From Firmicutes bacterium CAG:582 (GTDB lineage Bacteria; Bacillota_I; Bacilli_A; RF39; UBA660), in the NCBI GenBank assembly GCA_000435515.1, contig FR884182.1:15577-79576 (forward strand): a stretch of DNA of 64,000 nucleotides, in the 5' to 3' direction. The position numbers and the translations under genes are program-made. The notes beneath the pieces are model-generated. The model was not told the DNA's origin and ran no database searches. It saw only the letters and a program-made list of their open reading frames with translations. Below are positions 1 to 8,187 of the stretch, in pieces. Position 1 is the stretch's first letter. Each line of letters begins with the position of its first letter.

Positions 1-32
1 ATTTTAACATAAAATAAAATATCATGCAAATT

Positions 33-251
33 TTACATGACACTTATAATGTTAGAAATAGTTTCAATGTTTTCAACTGCATCGCTTACTTTTTTGGCTG
101 TTTCTTCTCTTTTATATTTTTTATATTCTTTTAGAAATGTTTCAAAATAGTCCGGATCTCGATTTAATTCTTTATAAAGATACGAATGATTCATTAAATA
201 TTCATGCATTGCTTGATCACTTTCAAGTTTTAATACGATATCTATACTCAT
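33..251 (-). CDS. ylbE: YlbE-like small protein
   Basis: A 72-residue protein matching the YlbE-like family of Bacillus in length and layout: a short N-terminal helix, a central segment with a Tyr-Lys-Glu-Leu-Asn-Arg motif (around residues 26-31) followed by Pro-Asp, then a charged helix. The family has no established biochemical role. In Bacillus ylbE follows ylbD, and that order is kept here with a 2-base gap, which supports both calls. The ATG is preceded by GGAG seven bases upstream. No signal peptide or membrane segment is visible. Confidence 0.7.
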   Translation of the reverse strand: MSIDIVLKLESDQAMHEYLMNHSYLYKELNRDPDYFETFLKEYKKYKREETAKKVSDAVENIETISNIISVM

Positions 252-253
252 AT

Positions 254-601
254 CTAATCTCCAAAAAACTTACTTATTGGTCTATCAACTTTAGTTAATA
301 CTTCAGGACTTTTTTTAGTTAGTTCTTGAATGATGCTTATTGCTTTTTGAGCGTTATTTACATGATGTTCAATGTTATCCATATTAATATTTTTAAAAAT
401 TGATGTTAATTCACTTATTTTATCCCTAGTTGAAGATGTATCTGAGTCTTCTTTAAAATATTTATTCCATACATCATTTTCTTCTCCATATATATCATAT
501 ATTTCATAAAAATCCTGAAAAGTCATTTCTTTGTTTTTAATGAATCTTAATATTTCTGGATGTTTATTTAAAAAATTTTTGAATTCACTTTTCTTATCCA
601 T
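254..601 (-). CDS. ylbD: YlbD-like protein (putative coat protein family)
   Basis: A 115-residue protein resembling Bacillus YlbD: an N-terminal Phe-Lys-x-Phe-Leu-x-Lys-His-Pro-Glu motif (residues 7-16), a Trp-Asn-Lys-Tyr segment in the middle, and a helical end with repeated Ile/Ala heptads. The family is annotated as a putative spore coat protein, but that role is not demonstrated for this organism. It is cotranscribed with ylbE. Its Shine-Dalgarno sequence (AGGTGG, 609-614) lies inside the downstream arm of the parC terminator hairpin, seven bases before the ATG, so the terminator and the ribosome site share the same DNA. Confidence 0.72.
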   Translation of the reverse strand: MDKKSEFKNFLNKHPEILRFIKNKEMTFQDFYEIYDIYGEENDVWNKYFKEDSDTSSTRDKISELTSIFKNINMDNIEHHVNNAQKAISIIQELTKKSPEVLTKVDRPISKFFGD

Positions 602-605
602 AGAA

Positions 606-642
606 AAACCACCTAATATATTATATTTATACTAGGTGGTTT
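606..642 (-). terminator. Intrinsic terminator of parC, overlapping the ylbD ribosome site
   Basis: A 10-bp perfect stem (606-615 with 633-642) followed on the minus strand by a T-run. It begins 6 bases after the parC stop. The 3' arm contains the AGGTGG that serves ylbD, so the folded hairpin would hide that ribosome site in read-through RNA. Confidence 0.75.
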
Positions 643-648
643 AAATTA

Positions 649-3153
649 CTATATTTTGAAATCTTCAATAAATTCCATTTTTTCTTGTTTTTCTTGCTCT
701 TCTGTTTTTACTACTTTCTTTTTAGAATCATCAAAATACACTTTTTTGATATCAGTAAATACAAAGGCAGAGATAAATTTTTTCTTAGCAATTGATGAGC
801 CAGTTGATGCTAAATCCATTATTGGAATATCGGTATTTTTAAGCTCTCCAATATCTTCTAACATCGTTAAACCAATTTGATCTTTTGCTTGAGTAATTAA
901 AGCGGAAACAATTTCATAATTGGTTGTTTTTACTTTCTTAATTACCATACTACCGCGTTTTGCACGAGACAATTGATCAAGTTCATTTAATTTAACACGT
1001 TTAGCTGTTTTTTGATTCGTGAAAATATCTAAATACTCATCAGTATCATCATATGTTAAACCAGCTACTACTTCGTCATCCTTTAAGTTTATACCTTTTA
1101 CTCCACTTGATTTTGAACTTGCTAAAGGAATCTCGGTAGTCTTATATGAAATATAATAACCGGTCTTTGTAACAATCATCGTATTTTCTTTTTCATAGTC
1201 AACAAATCTGACTTCATCATCATCTTTAAGTTTAATGTATGTATATAACTTTGTATATCTACTTACAAATAAATCTTTGATATTCGTACGTTTAACCATT
1301 CCGCACTTAGTAATAATTAATAGATTATCGTCACTGACATTTTCATTTACAATAAATGAATTTAGTACCGAATCATCTGGAGAAATAGTTACTAAATTAG
1401 AAATATGTTTTCCTAAATCTTTCCATTTACACCAAGGAATATCATTAACAGGTACATAAATATAATTTCCTTTTTTAGTTAGTATGGCTATTTTGTTAAT
1501 CGTACTTGTTTCAAAGATATTTAATGCATAATCTCCTGGTTTTAAACCTGTTTCATCACCATTTGCTGAAGTGTATGATTTCATTGGCACCTTTTTGATA
1601 TAACCATCATGAGTTAAAACAACCATTACACTTTCTTTGATAATTAAATCTTCTGCAGAAATATTGATTTCCTTAGCAGTTTCTCTAATCTCTGTTTTTC
1701 TTGGAACACCATACTCGCGCTTAATTTTACGAAGTTCTTCTTTAGCAACTAAAGATAGTTTTTCCTCGCTTGCAAGAATTTCTCTTAAGCCCGCAATTAT
1801 TTTATTTAAACTTTCTAATTTGTTTTGTAACTCTAAGATATCCGTATTAGTAAGTTTATATAGTTGTAACATAACAATTTTTTCTGCTTGAGCTTCACTA
1901 AAACCAAACTCTTTTACCAAGTTAGCTTCAGCGTCACCTTTATTCTTACTTGCTCTAATGACTGCTATAACTTCATCTAAAATAGATATTGCTTTAACTA
2001 ATCCTTCTGTATAATGGACTTCTTTTAAAGCAACATTTAAATCAAACTCACTTCTTAATTTGATTATTTCTTTTAAATGCGCAATATAAGCATCTATTAC
2101 ACCCACGATACCTAAAAGTTTTGGACGACGATTAACAATAGTAACCATGTTATAAGTATAGTTGCATTGACAGTCAGTATTTTTAAGCAAGTAATTCATT
2201 ACAAGTTCCTTATTAGCACCTGTTTTTAAATCGATTACAATTCTAACACTAGCATCCTTATCAGATTCATCCCTAACTTCGGCAATACCTTGAATTTTGT
2301 TATCGATACGAATATCATCAATTTTTTTAACAAGTTGTTGTTTATTTACCTCAAAAGGAATTTCACTTATGACAATTTTATCTTTTCCTTTTTCACGGAT
2401 AAATTCATATTTGCTTGAAATAACAACTCTACCTCTACCAGTTTCAAAAGCTTGTCTTATGCCTTCCGTTCCTTCTATTATCCCACCTGTTGGGAAGTCT
2501 GGCCCTTTAACTATATCTAAAATAGTTTCTAGTTTGCAGTTCGGAGAATCAATTCTTTTGATTACTGCATCTATTACTTCACATAAATTATGTGGAGGAA
2601 TATTTGTTGCATACCCAGCTGATATACCATTACTTCCGTTTACTAAAAGATTTGGAAATTTAGCAGGAAGAACTGTAGGTTCCATTAAAGTATCTGAGTA
2701 GTTTGGCGCCATCTTAACCGTGTTTTTGTCAATATCTTTTAAAAGCTCTTCACTTATTTTTGCAAGACGCGCTTCAGTATAACGCATTGCTGCTGGAGGA
2801 TCACCATCCATAGAACCTTTGTTTCCTGATATTTCAACTAAAGTGTGATTTTGTTTCCAATCTTGGCTCATACGAACAAGAGCATCATATATTGATGAAT
2901 CGCCATGTGGATGATATTTACCCATAACATTACCAACTGCATTAGCACACTTTTTAAATTGTTTGTCATAAGTATTTTTATCACGATACATAGCAAATAT
3001 TATTCTTCTTTGAACTGGTTTTAATCCGTCTCTTACATCTGGTATAGCCCTGTCTTGAATAATATATTTAGAGTATCTACCAAAGCGTTGTCCCATTATT
3101 TCTTCAAGTGCAAACTCATGAATTTTTCCTATCACTTCTTCTACTTTCTTCAT
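649..3153 (-). CDS. parC: DNA topoisomerase IV subunit A
   Basis: Type IIA topoisomerase breakage-rejoining subunit, about 834 residues, which decatenates chromosomes together with ParE. The ParC-type core is clear: QDRAIPDVRDGLKPVQRR near the N-terminus, HPHGDSS in the quinolone-determining region, and the active-site Tyr in the motif AMRYTEARL. Ser and Asp occupy the two quinolone-resistance positions (the HPHGDSSIYD stretch), so the region looks wild type. The C-terminal half carries the beta-propeller repeats. A GTG three codons upstream lies inside the AGGTGA ribosome site, so the ATG at 3153 is chosen. parE is not adjacent; the gene follows trxA and ends at a compact terminator. Confidence 0.93.
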   Translation of the reverse strand: MKKVEEVIGKIHEFALEEIMGQRFGRYSKYIIQDRAIPDVRDGLKPVQRRIIFAMYRDKNTYDKQFKKCANAVGNVMGKYHPHGDSSIYDALVRMSQDWKQNHTLVEISGNKGSMDGDPPAAMRYTEARLAKISEELLKDIDKNTVKMAPNYSDTLMEPTVLPAKFPNLLVNGSNGISAGYATNIPPHNLCEVIDAVIKRIDSPNCKLETILDIVKGPDFPTGGIIEGTEGIRQAFETGRGRVVISSKYEFIREKGKDKIVISEIPFEVNKQQLVKKIDDIRIDNKIQGIAEVRDESDKDASVRIVIDLKTGANKELVMNYLLKNTDCQCNYTYNMVTIVNRRPKLLGIVGVIDAYIAHLKEIIKLRSEFDLNVALKEVHYTEGLVKAISILDEVIAVIRASKNKGDAEANLVKEFGFSEAQAEKIVMLQLYKLTNTDILELQNKLESLNKIIAGLREILASEEKLSLVAKEELRKIKREYGVPRKTEIRETAKEINISAEDLIIKESVMVVLTHDGYIKKVPMKSYTSANGDETGLKPGDYALNIFETSTINKIAILTKKGNYIYVPVNDIPWCKWKDLGKHISNLVTISPDDSVLNSFIVNENVSDDNLLIITKCGMVKRTNIKDLFVSRYTKLYTYIKLKDDDEVRFVDYEKENTMIVTKTGYYISYKTTEIPLASSKSSGVKGINLKDDEVVAGLTYDDTDEYLDIFTNQKTAKRVKLNELDQLSRAKRGSMVIKKVKTTNYEIVSALITQAKDQIGLTMLEDIGELKNTDIPIMDLASTGSSIAKKKFISAFVFTDIKKVYFDDSKKKVVKTEEQEKQEKMEFIEDFKI

Positions 3154-3190
3154 TTTATTCACCTATCGCTAATTATAACATAAGAAAATA

Positions 3191-3211
3191 AAAAAATGTC
3201 AAATTTTGACA
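3191..3211 (-). terminator. Weak intrinsic terminator after trxA
   Basis: A 6-7 bp AT-rich stem centred at 3204 (TGTCAA with TTGACA) followed on the minus strand by a T-run. It lies between trxA and parC and may only partly separate them. Confidence 0.5.
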
Positions 3212-3222
3212 CTTTTTTGACA

Positions 3223-3513
3223 TTACTTATTTATGAAGTTCAATATTTCTTCTTTTGATTGAAGACCTATCATCTTATTTGTTTCACTTCCATCTTTAAA
3301 TAGAATTAAAGTCGGAATACTCATTACGCCAAATTTTTGAGCTAAGTTAGGAAACTCATCCGTGTTAACTTTTAAGATGTCAGCATCTACCGTTTCAAGT
3401 ATTTCTCCCATAATTTTACATGGGCCACACCATTCTGCAAAGAAGTCTACTAATACACAACCTTTAGCAGTTAAATCCAAGAAATCTTCTTCATTTTTAA
3501 GATATTTTATCAT
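3223..3513 (-). CDS. trxA: Thioredoxin
   Basis: Cytosolic thiol-disulfide oxidoreductase of about 96 residues with the classical active site WCGPC, the cis-proline motif SIPTLILF, and the C-terminal helix of the family. A longer frame starts at a GTG (3537), but the ATG at 3513 has AAAGGA at proper spacing and gives the usual thioredoxin length. The start lies inside the end of the upstream cvpA-like gene (17-base overlap), so translation is probably coupled. Pairing of trxA with a CvpA-like membrane protein occurs in other Bacillota. Confidence 0.92.
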   Translation of the reverse strand: MIKYLKNEEDFLDLTAKGCVLVDFFAEWCGPCKIMGEILETVDADILKVNTDEFPNLAQKFGVMSIPTLILFKDGSETNKMIGLQSKEEILNFINK

Positions 3514-4234
3514 TTTTATCGTTCCTTTCTTTTTCACTTAATATTTCATCAAGATTATTAATTTTCAATTTTCCCTTTTCGTTGAGTTTTTTTACGCTTT
3601 CTTCACTTATAACATCATATTTTAAAAGTATTCTTATCGATTCTTCATTACCTTTAGATTTATCGCTTACTCCATCATATTTTAAACACACATCATATAT
3701 ATCCATAATTGAATTATAAACATTGTTAGTCATTTTAGATATAACTGGTGTTTTAGAAAGAATTGCTGGAGCAACTGTGGATTCTTTAAAGTATGGAGTA
3801 AAGAATGGAATAGATGCTAAAACAAATAAAATGATGAATGTATAGATATAGTACTCCAAAACTTTTAAAAATGCACCTATTAATTTACTTGGTAAAGCTA
3901 AAATTATCGTTGCTGATATAAGTTTATCAATAATTCCAGTAAGTTTAATTATAATTTTTAGGATTGCTGATAAAACAATTAAACATATTATATATGAGAT
4001 TGCCTCATAAAAAATAATATTTAAAGCGGCAATTCCTGAAAATATTCCTCCAAATGTATGAAATGGTAAGTTTTCATACATAAGTACACTTAACGGATTC
4101 TTTAAGTAATATGCTCCAACAAAAACAAATAAAGAACCAACCAACGATACCGCACTTCTTACAAACCCATATTTGAAACCACGATAAATTCCAAATACAA
4201 GAATAATTATTATTAATATATCCAATATAGACAT
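3497..4234 (-). CDS. CvpA-family membrane protein
   Basis: A 245-residue protein with an N-terminal CvpA-type domain: an Asp-Ile-Leu-Ile-rich first helix (residues 4-17), then Gly-x-Tyr-Arg-Gly-Phe-Lys-Tyr-Gly, followed by three more hydrophobic helices to about residue 145. The remaining 100 residues are soluble and charged. CvpA proteins were named for colicin V production and are linked to envelope integrity, but their activity is poorly defined. The ribosome site GAGGGAT precedes the ATG. First gene of a cvpA-like, trxA, parC series. Confidence 0.75.
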   Translation of the reverse strand: MSILDILIIIILVFGIYRGFKYGFVRSAVSLVGSLFVFVGAYYLKNPLSVLMYENLPFHTFGGIFSGIAALNIIFYEAISYIICLIVLSAILKIIIKLTGIIDKLISATIILALPSKLIGAFLKVLEYYIYTFIILFVLASIPFFTPYFKESTVAPAILSKTPVISKMTNNVYNSIMDIYDVCLKYDGVSDKSKGNEESIRILLKYDVISEESVKKLNEKGKLKINNLDEILSEKERNDKNDKIS

Positions 4235-4257
4235 TTTTAATCCCTCACTACTATTAT

Positions 4258-4287
4258 ACTTAGAAAATTCTTTAATATTCTAAGTAC
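4258..4287. promoter_or_regulatory. Inverted repeat in the divergent cvpA-like/rnhC promoter region
   Basis: Nine-base perfect arms (4258-4266 and 4279-4287) separated by 12 bases, lying upstream of both divergent genes, so it is not a terminator for either. A minus-strand TATAAT immediately beside the left arm may be the -10 of the cvpA-like operon. A regulator site or 5' RNA hairpin is possible. Confidence 0.4.
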
Positions 4288-4353
4288 TTTAATTATAATA
4301 TAATTTTGTTTAAAAAAGCAATTACTTATGATAAAATTTAATCAGGTGATTTC

Positions 4354-5310
4354 ATGAAACAACAAACTATCGTATTTAAAATATCGGATAATTTAAAAAA
4401 TAAAGTTATAGATTTTTATAAAGATCGTGCTCTTCCAAATCATCCACCCTATTCAGTATTTCAAGTTAAAGATTATGACTGTGTAATCACATTATATGAA
4501 TCAGGGAAATTAATGTTTCAAGGAATAGGTGCTGATATTGAAGCAAGTTATTGGATGGAAGAAGAAAGAATCAACAATAATCGTAACTTAGAAAAAGAAT
4601 TAAAGGATAAGCAAGATAAAAAGGATAAAAAAGCTGAAGAACTAAATGATACTCGTTTTAAAAATATTTCAACTATCGGTTCTGATGAAGTTGGAACTGG
4701 AGATTATTTTGGACCTATAATTGTAACAGCATCTTTTGTGGATATAAGTAAAAAATCTTTTCTTTTTGACTTAGGAGTAAGAGATTCAAAAAAAATTACT
4801 GATGAAAAAATAATGGCTATCGCACCTACTTTAATAAAAGAATTTCCTCACGTTACATATATCTTGACTCCAAGCGATTATAATCGTTTAGGGATTACTA
4901 ATATGAATAAAGTAAAAGCTATATTACATAATAAAGTATTGTTTGCATTAAAAAGCAAAAACTATAACTATGATAAAATTGTAGTTGACCAATTCTGCTT
5001 TCCTACTAAATATTATGAGCATATTAAGGAAACACCAAGTAAGGTTACAAATATTACATTTACTACTCATGCTGAAGATAAGTGTCTAAGTGTTGCGGTT
5101 TCAAGTATTATTTCAAGATATATTTTTATCAAAGAAATGAAAAAAATGGAAGAGCAACTAAAGATGAAGGTTCCAAAAGGCGCTGGTGATATTGTAGATC
5201 AAACAGGTGTGAAGATTGTTAATAGTTATGGAATAGAAAAATTAAAAGATATTGCAAAATTAAATTTTAAAAATACTGATAAAATTAAAGAGTTCTTACA
5301 AATCAAGTAA
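4354..5310 (+). CDS. rnhC: Ribonuclease HIII
   Basis: Removes RNA from RNA-DNA hybrids. The 318-residue length and order fit RNase HIII: an N-terminal TBP-like substrate-binding domain (about 1-90), a lysine-rich linker, then the RNase H fold starting at the diagnostic GSDEVGTGDYFGP motif (109-121, catalytic Asp111-Glu112). Further family motifs are VRDSKK (about 142-147), VVDQF around Asp212, and THAEDKCLSVAVSSIISR. The start has CAGGTGATTTC before the ATG. It is one of three plus-strand genes and overlaps the convergent holA gene by 15 bases within a shared terminator. Confidence 0.94.
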   Translation: MKQQTIVFKISDNLKNKVIDFYKDRALPNHPPYSVFQVKDYDCVITLYESGKLMFQGIGADIEASYWMEEERINNNRNLEKELKDKQDKKDKKAEELNDTRFKNISTIGSDEVGTGDYFGPIIVTASFVDISKKSFLFDLGVRDSKKITDEKIMAIAPTLIKEFPHVTYILTPSDYNRLGITNMNKVKAILHNKVLFALKSKNYNYDKIVVDQFCFPTKYYEHIKETPSKVTNITFTTHAEDKCLSVAVSSIISRYIFIKEMKKMEEQLKMKVPKGAGDIVDQTGVKIVNSYGIEKLKDIAKLNFKNTDKIKEFLQIK

Positions 5311-5320
5311 GAACTCTTTT
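5287..5320. terminator. Bidirectional terminator shared by rnhC and holA
   Basis: A 13-bp perfect stem (5287-5299 with 5307-5319) and a 7-base loop, with T-rich sequence after the stem on either strand. It lies inside both coding ends: each arm encodes Lys-Glu-Phe-Leu on its own strand. Confidence 0.85.
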
Positions 5321-6225
5321 AATGCATAAATTTGGTCATAACCACTTTTTAATTTTAAATCTAGATTGGATAAAGAAACAATTATATCTTTTAATTGATC
5401 AAGAGTATAAATTTTTCCATTTCTTTTTAATACTCCTACTCTTTTTGGATTAGAATATCCAAATAATTTTGCTATTTCTTCATCACTTAAACCATCAACA
5501 GAAGCACTCTTTACCATATAAATATTGGTAAAACTACTAGCAAGAAGCGCTACTATATTAATTGGTTCACTTCCATTTTTTAATAGAGTATCTAAATATT
5601 TAAATCCTAAATTAAAATCTTTAGCTATTATCGCATTTGAAAAAGCAAATGTTACATCTTCATCATTTTTTTTAGTGTTTGAAGCAACTAAATCATGAGT
5701 TATGTTATTGCTTAAATTAGAAAGTCTTTCAATTTCATTAATAGTTATGTCTATATTATTTAAACTATTCTTATATATTTCCAATAAAGCTTCTCTATTT
5801 ATACTTATATTCTCTTTTTTAAAATAATCAGTTATGTAAGTTACAACATCATCTTCATTGTTACCAGTTAAATCAATAAATTTTACTCCTAAAGAAATCA
5901 GATCTTTTACAATTTTTTTAGATTTTAACACTTCATCATTGATAAAAATTACCATTGTCTTATCATCTAAATTGGATAATACATTTTTTAATTTATTACA
6001 TTCTTCTTCATATGAAAAATTACCAGCAAAGTATTTTACGTTTTTAACAATTATACATTTACTCTCAGAAAAAAATCCAAAATGTTGCATGCTTTCTATT
6101 ACATCATCAATTGAGTCTTCCACTAAAGAAAAATTTTCAATCTCTTTATAGTCTTTACTAAGTTCTTTTATTTTATCATTTAAAAATGTAAAACTATTTG
6201 ATTTAATAATGTATTTATTTTCCAT
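5296..6225 (-). CDS. holA: DNA polymerase III delta subunit
   Basis: Clamp-loader subunit of about 309 residues that opens the sliding clamp. It shows the HolA layout: an N-terminal AAA+-like fold without Walker motifs, the segment FFSESKCIIVKNVKYF, the middle domain with LIxLGVKFIDL, and a helical collar domain ending in LKEFLLDL. The frame continues upstream to 6384 through the tRNA-His gene, but that is spurious; the ATG at 6225 is preceded by AAAGGTGG and, further upstream, by a TATAAT box at 6242-6247 (minus strand). It ends convergently with rnhC. Confidence 0.9.
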   Translation of the reverse strand: MENKYIIKSNSFTFLNDKIKELSKDYKEIENFSLVEDSIDDVIESMQHFGFFSESKCIIVKNVKYFAGNFSYEEECNKLKNVLSNLDDKTMVIFINDEVLKSKKIVKDLISLGVKFIDLTGNNEDDVVTYITDYFKKENISINREALLEIYKNSLNNIDITINEIERLSNLSNNITHDLVASNTKKNDEDVTFAFSNAIIAKDFNLGFKYLDTLLKNGSEPINIVALLASSFTNIYMVKSASVDGLSDEEIAKLFGYSNPKRVGVLKRNGKIYTLDQLKDIIVSLSNLDLKLKSGYDQIYALKEFLLDL

Positions 6226-6274
6226 GTGATCCACCTTTAAAATTATAGCATTTAAAATTAATATAATAAAGGAC

Positions 6275-6303
6275 TTGCAATAAGAAAAATTATTTGATAG
6301 AAT
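6275..6303 (+). promoter_or_regulatory. tRNA-His promoter
   Basis: A -35 of TTGCAA (6275-6280) and a -10 of TAGAAT (6298-6303) with exactly 17 bases between. Transcription would begin about 5-7 bases before the mature tRNA. Confidence 0.65.
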
Positions 6304-6316
6304 TAGATATGTCAAT

Positions 6317-6393
6317 GGCGAAATTGGTGAAGTGGTTAACACGCCGGATTGTGGCTCCGGTATGCGTGGGTTCGATTCCCACATTTCGCCCCA
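6317..6393 (+). tRNA. tRNA-His (GTG anticodon)
   Basis: A full cloverleaf: an acceptor stem of 6318-6324 with 6383-6389, a D arm starting at 6327, an anticodon stem 6344-6348/6356-6360 around the loop TTGTGGC with anticodon GTG, and a T arm with TTCGATT. The extra 5' G (6317) that pairs with C73 (6390), the identity element of tRNA-His, is encoded, as is the 3' CCA (6391-6393). Flanking bases TCAATG and CATTGA could extend the stem in the precursor. Confidence 0.96.
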
Positions 6394-6403
6394 TTGAAAA
6401 ATT

Positions 6404-6433
6404 AAAACTAAGAATTAATTTCTTAGTTTTTTT
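6404..6433 (+). terminator. Terminator of tRNA-His
   Basis: An 11-bp stem (6404-6414 with 6420-6430), a 5-base loop and a continuing T-run, ten bases after the CCA end. Confidence 0.85.
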
Positions 6434-6471
6434 CTTGCAAATAATATCGAACGTTTGTTATATTTTTTTAT

Positions 6472-6708
6472 AGGAACATCAGTTGTTGAGTGTCTACCTC
6501 CAATATTCATAGAGATGAGGTTCTTGATATATATGGAAAAGAAAGATTTTTTAGTCTTAAGCTTGATCATTATAATCATTTTGTTAATAGCCTTACTCTT
6601 CATCACTTTGAAGTAGTATCACCTATAAATAAAAACGACACTATCTGCAAAGATAAGTGTCCAACCATTTTTGGGTAGACATTCAACTTGTGAAAACTGA
6701 ATGTTCCC
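6472..6708. repeat. Imperfect inverted-repeat element beside tRNA-His
   Basis: The sequence at about 6473-6498 reappears inverted at about 6673-6707. They match at 25 of 26 aligned bases, with a 1-base and a 7-base indel; shared blocks include GGAACAT, CAGTT, GTTGA and TGTCTACC. The right end continues into GGGTAGACA preceded by CCAACCATTTTT, which resembles the ends of IS3-like elements. The 170-base interior holds only short frames that I could not recognise (for example 6415-6606, minus). This may be a decayed insertion sequence or a miniature element. Confidence 0.45.
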
Positions 6709-6762
6709 TTTTTTTATTGTATGCAATATCGCATCTCTAAATACATATTACTACATATGACT

Positions 6763-6981
6763 CTATTTTTCAAGAAAATATATAGTTTTACTCTTTAGTG
6801 TTTTTGAAATTAATATCTCCGGAAAAATATCAAAAAATTCATAGTGTGTTAATATAAATTTGAAATCACGATTATCCAACCAATTAGAATTATATTGCTT
6901 TTTAACTTCTTCAAAACAACTAGTCCATGAATGTTATATATTCTCTAATAATATATTTGCCAATTCTTCTATTGTATACAT
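6763..6981 (-). pseudogene. Small gene interrupted by one nonsense codon
   Basis: Read on the minus strand from an ATG at 6981 with AGAGG seven bases upstream, the frame stays open for 72 codons to a TAG at 6763, except for one in-frame TAA at 6934-6936 (codon 16). The downstream part reads like protein, with aromatic-rich stretches such as FKFILTHYEFFDIFPE. I do not recognise the family. A recent point mutation, a sequencing error or chance are all possible. The flanks 6709-6762 and 6982-7038 hold nothing further that I can support. Confidence 0.45.
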
Positions 6982-7038
6982 AAAATACCTCTTATTCTAT
7001 TTAAATTTATTATGTTATATTGTGTTTATGAAATTTTT

Positions 7039-8139
7039 TTACTCATTTTTAGACCACATTCCATACCATTTTGATCCTTTAACATCATTATAGCCACACC
7101 ATTCTGTGATTTGATAACCACTGTCTCCTGAAGTTGTAGCTGACCATCCGATAAATGTATAACCTTCACGAGTGGGTTTCTTAACTTTTGCGCATTCAAC
7201 ACTTTCTTTAAAATGTGGCACAAAAATAGCGCCATTATTAATGACAATTGTTTGATTATTTTCAAATTTTTTGTTTTTATCACCATTATACATCCAACCA
7301 TCTGGTTCATAAGTAGTATATGATTTATAAGTTTCATATTTAGTATACTGATCAGGGTTCGGATACAGATATAGTACTCCTTTTTCGTTTTTGCTTCTTG
7401 ACGCATTATTTACAGGAAAAGTGAAATTTTCTCCTTTGTTCATCCAATAATCTTTATATTCTTTTGCATTCGTTCCATAATATAATCTAACTAAAAAGTC
7501 TTTCTTTGCTGTCGTAGTTATTGCTGATGTTGCTGTTTTAGCAGCGTTTATTTCTTTATTGTTGTTTGTTTTTTTTGACTGGGTTGTTTTAGTATTAATT
7601 ATTGTTATATTTTTAGTATCTTCAGTAGTCGTAACTTTGGTAGTCATATTAGAATTTGAAATATCATATTCATTTTTTGATTGGGTAAAGCTTAGGAAAG
7701 ACCATATTATTAATAACACAACTGGAATAAATATTCTAAAATACAATTTGCTTTTTTCATTTTCAAATTTTATAAAAAGCAATTTATACATAAATTTAAA
7801 TAAGCTTAAAGAGAAAACAATTAACATTGTTTTGTTTAAAGTACTTATTTCTTCGTTTACAAGAGAATTAAAAATCAAAAATGTTCCAAATACGTATAGT
7901 ATAAAATCAGCAGCTATTGGTTCATCATTATGAGAAGTTGAAGCAGTTTCAGTTTTATGTTTGCTCGAGCATTTTTCACAATAATTTTCTGTTGCTTTTA
8001 ATTTCGCATAACATTTCGAACATTCATAGACTACATCTTCTTTAGTGATTTTTAATCTACAATTAGGACAAAATTCTGAAGAAGGATCAAATTTTCGTCC
8101 ACATGCTCTACATATTGCATATTTATTTATATTTTTCAT
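7039..8139 (-). CDS. Zinc-ribbon membrane protein with an extracellular InlB-type repeat
   Basis: A 366-residue protein of unknown role. The N-terminus has two zinc-ribbon-like Cys sets (Cys10/13/24/27 and Cys40/43/54/57). Three hydrophobic segments follow (about 77-93, 104-122, 134-151), then a Thr/Asn/Lys-rich linker (about 160-210) and a C-terminal domain ending with GYTFIGWSA, the Gly-Trp signature of InlB/Listeria-Bacteroides repeats. The expected topology is cytosolic zinc ribbons and an exported repeat domain. The same repeat type fills the giant protein at 31168-36933. It is monocistronic as far as can be seen. Confidence 0.65.
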   Translation of the reverse strand: MKNINKYAICRACGRKFDPSSEFCPNCRLKITKEDVVYECSKCYAKLKATENYCEKCSSKHKTETASTSHNDEPIAADFILYVFGTFLIFNSLVNEEISTLNKTMLIVFSLSLFKFMYKLLFIKFENEKSKLYFRIFIPVVLLIIWSFLSFTQSKNEYDISNSNMTTKVTTTEDTKNITIINTKTTQSKKTNNNKEINAAKTATSAITTTAKKDFLVRLYYGTNAKEYKDYWMNKGENFTFPVNNASRSKNEKGVLYLYPNPDQYTKYETYKSYTTYEPDGWMYNGDKNKKFENNQTIVINNGAIFVPHFKESVECAKVKKPTREGYTFIGWSATTSGDSGYQITEWCGYNDVKGSKWYGMWSKNE

Positions 8140-8187
8140 TATATTATCATTCCTCTACATTTTTATTATAACATGTTAAATTTAAAT

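Noticed and set aside
3163..3222. parE next to parC
   Set aside because: Only a short gap with the trxA terminator is present; parE must be elsewhere.
6226..6384. Upstream extension of holA by 53 codons
   Set aside because: It would run through tRNA-His and its promoter; the ATG at 6225 has a strong ribosome site.
6415..6606. Possible 63-residue minus-strand gene
   Set aside because: It overlaps the tRNA terminator and lies across the inverted-repeat element. The composition is only A/T-driven Lys/Ile and no family is recognised.
6490..6678. Possible 62-residue plus-strand gene
   Set aside because: It lies inside the inverted-repeat element without a clear ribosome site; treated as chance.
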